From: Aurantiochytrium sp. KH105
Lineage: Eukaryota; Sar; Bigyra; Thraustochytrida; Thraustochytriidae
Reading direction: 5' to 3'
Length of the DNA: 64,000 nucleotides
Assembly (NCBI GenBank): GCA_003116975.1
Contig: BGKB01000065.1
Location: forward strand, 186,001 to 250,000
The notes below the pieces were generated by a model that had not been told where the DNA came from, made no database searches, and saw only the letters and a list, made by a program, of their open reading frames with translations. Made by a program: the position numbers and the translations under genes. Numbering within the stretch: the stretch's first letter is position 1; each line of letters begins with the position of its first letter. Below, piece by piece: positions 60,513-64,000 of the stretch.

Positions 60513-61967
60513 TTACCACTTGGTAGGGAGCTCGTCCTGAGGACGATCGATTAGTTTTGCGAAGGAGATGACGAGCTTGGCATAGCTGACCATGTCATCT
60601 TTGATGACCTGACCAATCCCATTATCAGCATCGTAAAAGCTGTCAATGGACGAGATCGCTCGAAAGTAGCCAACGGGATTGGAAAAGACGTCGACAAAGT
60701 GGCAGCGAGGATTTCCATTCGCGTCCGGAGTCCCTGGAATAAAAACGTTCCCCACGGTCACCGAGGGCGTCCGAGCTGTGGTCAACAACTCCAAGTGCTC
60801 CTTGGTAAAGAAACCTGCGCGCTCAAACGTTTTTGTAATATCTGCAAAACTGGTGATGGGTAGTGGCATGAGCCCGGTCGAGGGAATCTGAGGTTCAGAC
60901 TGTGCGTCTGTTCCTCCGGCCAATGTTGGGAGAATATCACGCGGATCCAGCATGCGGTGTTCGCGAGTGAAACCGAGTAATGAAATAAGTGAGACAATAG
61001 TTTCTCCCGTACTCATGCGCGATCGGTCCTCAGAATACTGGTAGCATTTGAGTCGAGCATCAAGATATTCGGAGCACTCACTCAATTTGGGCGCGTCAAA
61101 GTGTACAAAGGCACGCTTGACCCGGTCTGGCGCCTCATGCGCAATCTTGTTCCGCCATATAATGGGAATGGAATCCCAGAATTTATCCGCGAGCTTGTTT
61201 GCATCCACGGGGAGATTGTGGATCTCGATGCGGATGTTGAAGCGTTTTGTGTGTTCAGGTGCGGCGCCGATTGGAAGCATCTGGAACCTAAAGCGGAGCT
61301 CCAAGCCATCCCCGAGCGGCACGACTGGGCCTTCGGTCCAAGAAGGGGACGAATGGAGGAGGCCTGCAGCATCGTTCACGCACTTGTTCGTGTACCCTCT
61401 CAGCTCCCTCACACGTTCTTCGTGAAGGACTGGTGGCGACGACGTGGTGGCATCGACGATGTTTTGAATTAATGTCTTGTACTGTGCGATTTCGTTGCGC
61501 AGGAGCTCGTTCTCCCGGGAGATGTCGGGTTTGTGCACTTCGTTGGCCGAAAGCAGCTTGATCTGCAGCTCTGCGATGTGTTCGAGGAAAATGTGGCGCT
61601 GGTCCTCCAGCTCTCGGTTTCTGCGTCGCAGGCCCTCGAGCGTGGCTTTGCGCTTCTCGCGGCTGCGCTTGCAGGCGATGGCATTTTTGCTCATGGTGGC
61701 CCTGAGGGCATCGTCCTTTCTCCCCTCCTCGTCGTGGCCTTTTTGCTGCCAGTCCTGGCTCTCGTCGGCCTCGACGCCCTCGCGCCGCGGTCGTTTTTTG
61801 CGGGCCGCCTCGTCCCTCTCGAAGCCGGCCAGTTCCGCGTCGAGGTGCTGCAGGTCGGCGCACCCGGACTGCTGCTGCTCCTTGAGCGCTGCGATCCTCG
61901 CCTCGAGGTCCTCCAGGATCCACCGGCCGCACTCGGGCTCCTGCTTCACGCGCTCGCCCGCCTCCAT
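60513..61967 (-). CDS. bZIP protein with START-like C-terminal region, paralogue 7
   Basis: 484 residues from ATG 61967 (MEAGERVKQEPECGRWILED); the open frame upstream to 62240 is Ala/Arg low complexity. It has the shortest N-terminus of the array, with a predicted helical stretch (19-50) before the basic region KNAIACKRSREKRK (94-107); zipper L113, L120, F127, L134. Then DISRENELLRNEIAQYKTLI, a diverged signature GLLHSSPSW, RFNIRIEIHNLPVDANKLAD, and a clear C-terminal PRCHFVDVFSNPVGYFRAI. The VKQEPE motif near the start is a sumoylation-like consensus (inference). It is separated from paralogue 6 by the YqaJ-like gene. Confidence 0.87.
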   Translation of the reverse strand: MEAGERVKQEPECGRWILEDLEARIAALKEQQQSGCADLQHLDAELAGFERDEAARKKRPRREGVEADESQDWQQKGHDEEGRKDDALRATMSKNAIACKRSREKRKATLEGLRRRNRELEDQRHIFLEHIAELQIKLLSANEVHKPDISRENELLRNEIAQYKTLIQNIVDATTSSPPVLHEERVRELRGYTNKCVNDAAGLLHSSPSWTEGPVVPLGDGLELRFRFQMLPIGAAPEHTKRFNIRIEIHNLPVDANKLADKFWDSIPIIWRNKIAHEAPDRVKRAFVHFDAPKLSECSEYLDARLKCYQYSEDRSRMSTGETIVSLISLLGFTREHRMLDPRDILPTLAGGTDAQSEPQIPSTGLMPLPITSFADITKTFERAGFFTKEHLELLTTARTPSVTVGNVFIPGTPDANGNPRCHFVDVFSNPVGYFRAISSIDSFYDADNGIGQVIKDDMVSYAKLVISFAKLIDRPQDELPTKW

Positions 61968-62273
61968 GCTTGCTCTCCCGAGTCCCACTCGGCTCCCGCC
62001 GCGTCCTCCGCACGCCGCGGCAGTGCTCTGCTTGGCTCTGCTAGCTCTGCGCTGCGCTGCGCCGCGCTGCTCTGCGCTGCGCTGCGCTGCGCTGCGCTGC
62101 TCGGCCAGGCCCGGCTCGGCCTGCGCGCTCGGCTTTGCTCGCGCCGCGATGTCTCGCCGGGCGCGCCTGGCTTTGTCGGCGCGGCCAGCAGCAGCTGCGA
62201 CTGGGCCTGGCGCAAAAGCGGCAGAGCATGCGACCGACATTCAAGGTGCGCCCGGGAAAAGCACGACCCCAAA

Positions 62274-62274
<1 letters not shown>

Positions 62275-62325
<51 letters not shown>
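62275..62325. repeat. (AAGC)n microsatellite
   Basis: About 12 perfect copies, upstream of bZIP 7. Confidence 0.9.
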
Positions 62326-62326
<1 letters not shown>

Positions 62327-62915
62327 CGCAGCAGCAGGCACGCGCGGGCACGAGCACGTCGCGAAAGCTCGCGCGAAGAGCATAGCTGGCTCGCAGAAAC
62401 CGGCCTGGCCGCGGGCGAGGGCTCTCAACTCGATGGCGGGCAGGGCACAGGATACATAGTTGCGGTTAGAGGTGTCTGTCATGTTCTTTGTAGAGGAGGA
62501 CGCGGCGCCAGCTCCGAGGCGGAGGAAAGCAGCGCGTGGAGGGGAGGGAGACCACGGCGGAGAGGCCGCTGGAGCTGGCTGCCAGGCTGTGCGCAAGGCG
62601 AGGCAGACGAAGAAAAGAAAAGCTAGCTGCTCTGCTGCTGGGAGCGGAGGCAGAGAAGTTTAGTGAGCGTCTTGGTAGCGCGAGCGAGTATTGTGTGTAT
62701 GTGTGTGTGTCACTGCCAGCTGCTGCTGTGGCTGGTTGGTGCCTGGTTGGCTGTTGGGATGATGGCCCAAGGGATGAATGGGCTGGGCTGCAGCGCGCTT
62801 ATGGCGGGACTTGTCGTTGGTTAAAAAAAAAAGGTGAGGGGGGACGAGACGGGCGCGCTGACTGACAGCCATTAGGCCAGTCGAGCGTGCCGACCCGGCT
62901 GGCCTGTCGTGCTTG

Positions 62916-63055
62916 CTTTGCTTTGCTTTGCTTTGCTTTGCTTTGCTTTGCTTTGCTTTGCTTTGCTTTGCTTTGCTTTGCTTTGCTTTGCTTTGCTTTG
63001 CTTTGCTTTGCTTTGCTTTGCTTTGCTTTGCTTTGCTTTGCTTTGCTTTGCTTTG
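62916..63055. repeat. (CTTTG)28 microsatellite
   Basis: 140 bp of perfect pentanucleotide repeat, the longest pure tract in the window, 86 bp beyond the bZIP 8 stop. Its perfection implies recent expansion. Confidence 0.95.
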
Positions 63056-63141
63056 CTTGTATGTAAATGTCATTGCTGTTCTCACCATTGCTTGCAGTTG
63101 CTTCTGCTGCTTCGCCAGCGCGCCAATGGGAAGTCAGTCAA

Positions 63142-64000
63142 TCAGGTGGAAGGAAGCGAAATGGGCGTGCTGGTCGACTTCTCATCGTCCGTGCCCGCGA
63201 CCGAGTTTGTGTGCGTGGCCATGCAGGATTCCCATAGGTGCTCCGTGTCGGAGACCATCGCGCTCAGGAAAGCGTCCGCGAGCTCGTTGTCTTTGGTGAT
63301 CGCGTGCTCAGTGGAGCGAATACCGGAAAAGTAGCCCACTGGCATAGAGATGACGCTGATGCAGTGGCAGCGCGGCGCGCCCGAGCCCGGGTCCGGCGAA
63401 CTCGGAAGGATCACGTATCCATGAATCAAAGAGGTGTCCATGAGGCGCGTGTCCGAGGTGGTCTCGCTTGCGTTCATGAGCTGCGCTTTGATAAGCTGCT
63501 TGGTGAACTCGCTCGTGGCGATGATCGAGCACGAAGCGACGCCGTCGGCCACCGACTCGCGGATCTCGGCGCGACTCTCGTGAGCAGCCGAAGCGCCATC
63601 GCCCGTGCAAAAAAACGCGTGTGGAGATAGCGTTCGTTCAGCATACGTTCGAGCAAAAAGCGCGCGCACCGTCTCAAAGGTGTTGTCCTCCCTCTCGTGC
63701 TTTTCGTAATACGACTCGACGTCGAGTTCCTCGTCGAGCATCTCGAGCGCCCTGGCAAACTCGTCAGACACGAAACGCTCCACGCCGCGCTCGATGCCAT
63801 CCCGTTTCGTTCGGTAATCTTTGAGCTGCCTTGAGCCGAGTTGTGTTCGATTGAGCTCCCACATGGCCTTGCCCATCTCCTGTGCATCGAGCTCAAAGTT
63901 GTACGCCTCGAGGCGCAAGCCGAGGCGCTTGATTTCCTCCCGACGCGCACCTTCGGGGAGAAAGTGGTACTGTATGCGCATCTGATGTCGTGCAGTTTCG
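63142..64000 (-). CDS. bZIP/START-like family protein, paralogue 8; 5' part outside window
   Basis: The frame is open from the window end to the stop at 63142 (about 286 codons visible). The bZIP part is not in the window, but the rest matches the START-like half of the array: RIQYHFLPEGARREEIKRLG aligns with the LSYQVLPIGADSEKAKRLN-type segment of the other paralogues, then AERTLSPHAFFCTGD, SCSIIATSEFTKQLIKAQLM, and the terminal signature APRCHCISVISMPVGYFSGI. The assignment to the bZIP family rests on this similarity and on position and strand. Confidence 0.8.
   Translation of the reverse strand, partial: ETARHQMRIQYHFLPEGARREEIKRLGLRLEAYNFELDAQEMGKAMWELNRTQLGSRQLKDYRTKRDGIERGVERFVSDEFARALEMLDEELDVESYYEKHEREDNTFETVRALFARTYAERTLSPHAFFCTGDGASAAHESRAEIRESVADGVASCSIIATSEFTKQLIKAQLMNASETTSDTRLMDTSLIHGYVILPSSPDPGSGAPRCHCISVISMPVGYFSGIRSTEHAITKDNELADAFLSAMVSDTEHLWESCMATHTNSVAGTDDEKSTSTPISLPST

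Larger units (their letters stand above)
61968..63141. other. Intergenic between bZIP 7 and bZIP 8
   Basis: No gene. GCTGC/CTGCG pentamers occur at about 62040-62105, (AAGC)n at 62275-62325 and (CTTTG)28 at 62916-63055. Confidence 0.5.

Overview
The window looks like nuclear DNA of a stramenopile protist, most likely a thraustochytrid (Labyrinthulomycetes). The reasons are long intronless GC-rich genes separated by kilobases of microsatellite-rich DNA, metazoan-like mitochondrial enzymes, kinesin-light-chain-type TPR arrays, and a family of bZIP proteins with a large START-like C-terminal region of the kind seen in oomycetes and their relatives. The taxon is inferred from gene content. I found no rRNA, tRNA, CRISPR or bacterial operon structure.

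Region 1 (1-33.7 kb) holds four well-supported enzyme genes: a CaiB/BaiF-type CoA-transferase (minus, cut by the window start), a Rieske non-haem iron oxygenase of the choline/glycine-betaine class (minus), dimethylglycine dehydrogenase (plus) and sarcosine dehydrogenase (plus). Oxygenase, DMGDH and SARDH would form an N-demethylation route from glycine betaine through dimethylglycine and sarcosine to glycine. Between them lie a 12.7-kb stretch without a supportable gene (5.2-17.9 kb) that contains two minisatellite fields (17-bp and 18-bp units), a broken TPR-array gene (about 22-26 kb) bracketed by two copies of a 150-bp hairpin-rich element, and a broken nuclease-like ORF (about 27 kb).

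Region 2 (34.5-64 kb) is an array of eight paralogous bZIP genes, all on the minus strand, the last cut by the window end. Each has a variable acidic N-terminus, a basic region with N-x7-R-x9-L spacing, an unusual zipper with an aromatic residue at the third 'd' position, and a conserved C-terminal region of about 300 residues carrying a GLxHTSTSW-like signature and a CH-x-(V/I)-S...P(V/I)G signature. Two mobile-element genes interrupt the array: a pogo-like DDD transposase within inverted terminal repeats (about 40.8-45.06 kb), and a 1231-residue zinc-finger/YqaJ-like nuclease protein (56.65-60.35 kb).

The enzyme genes use mainly C- or G-ending codons, so long open frames appear antisense to them; these are artefacts. 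CAG-rich repeats lie just upstream of the start codons of the oxygenase and SARDH genes, and related AAGC/GCTT microsatellites recur between genes.
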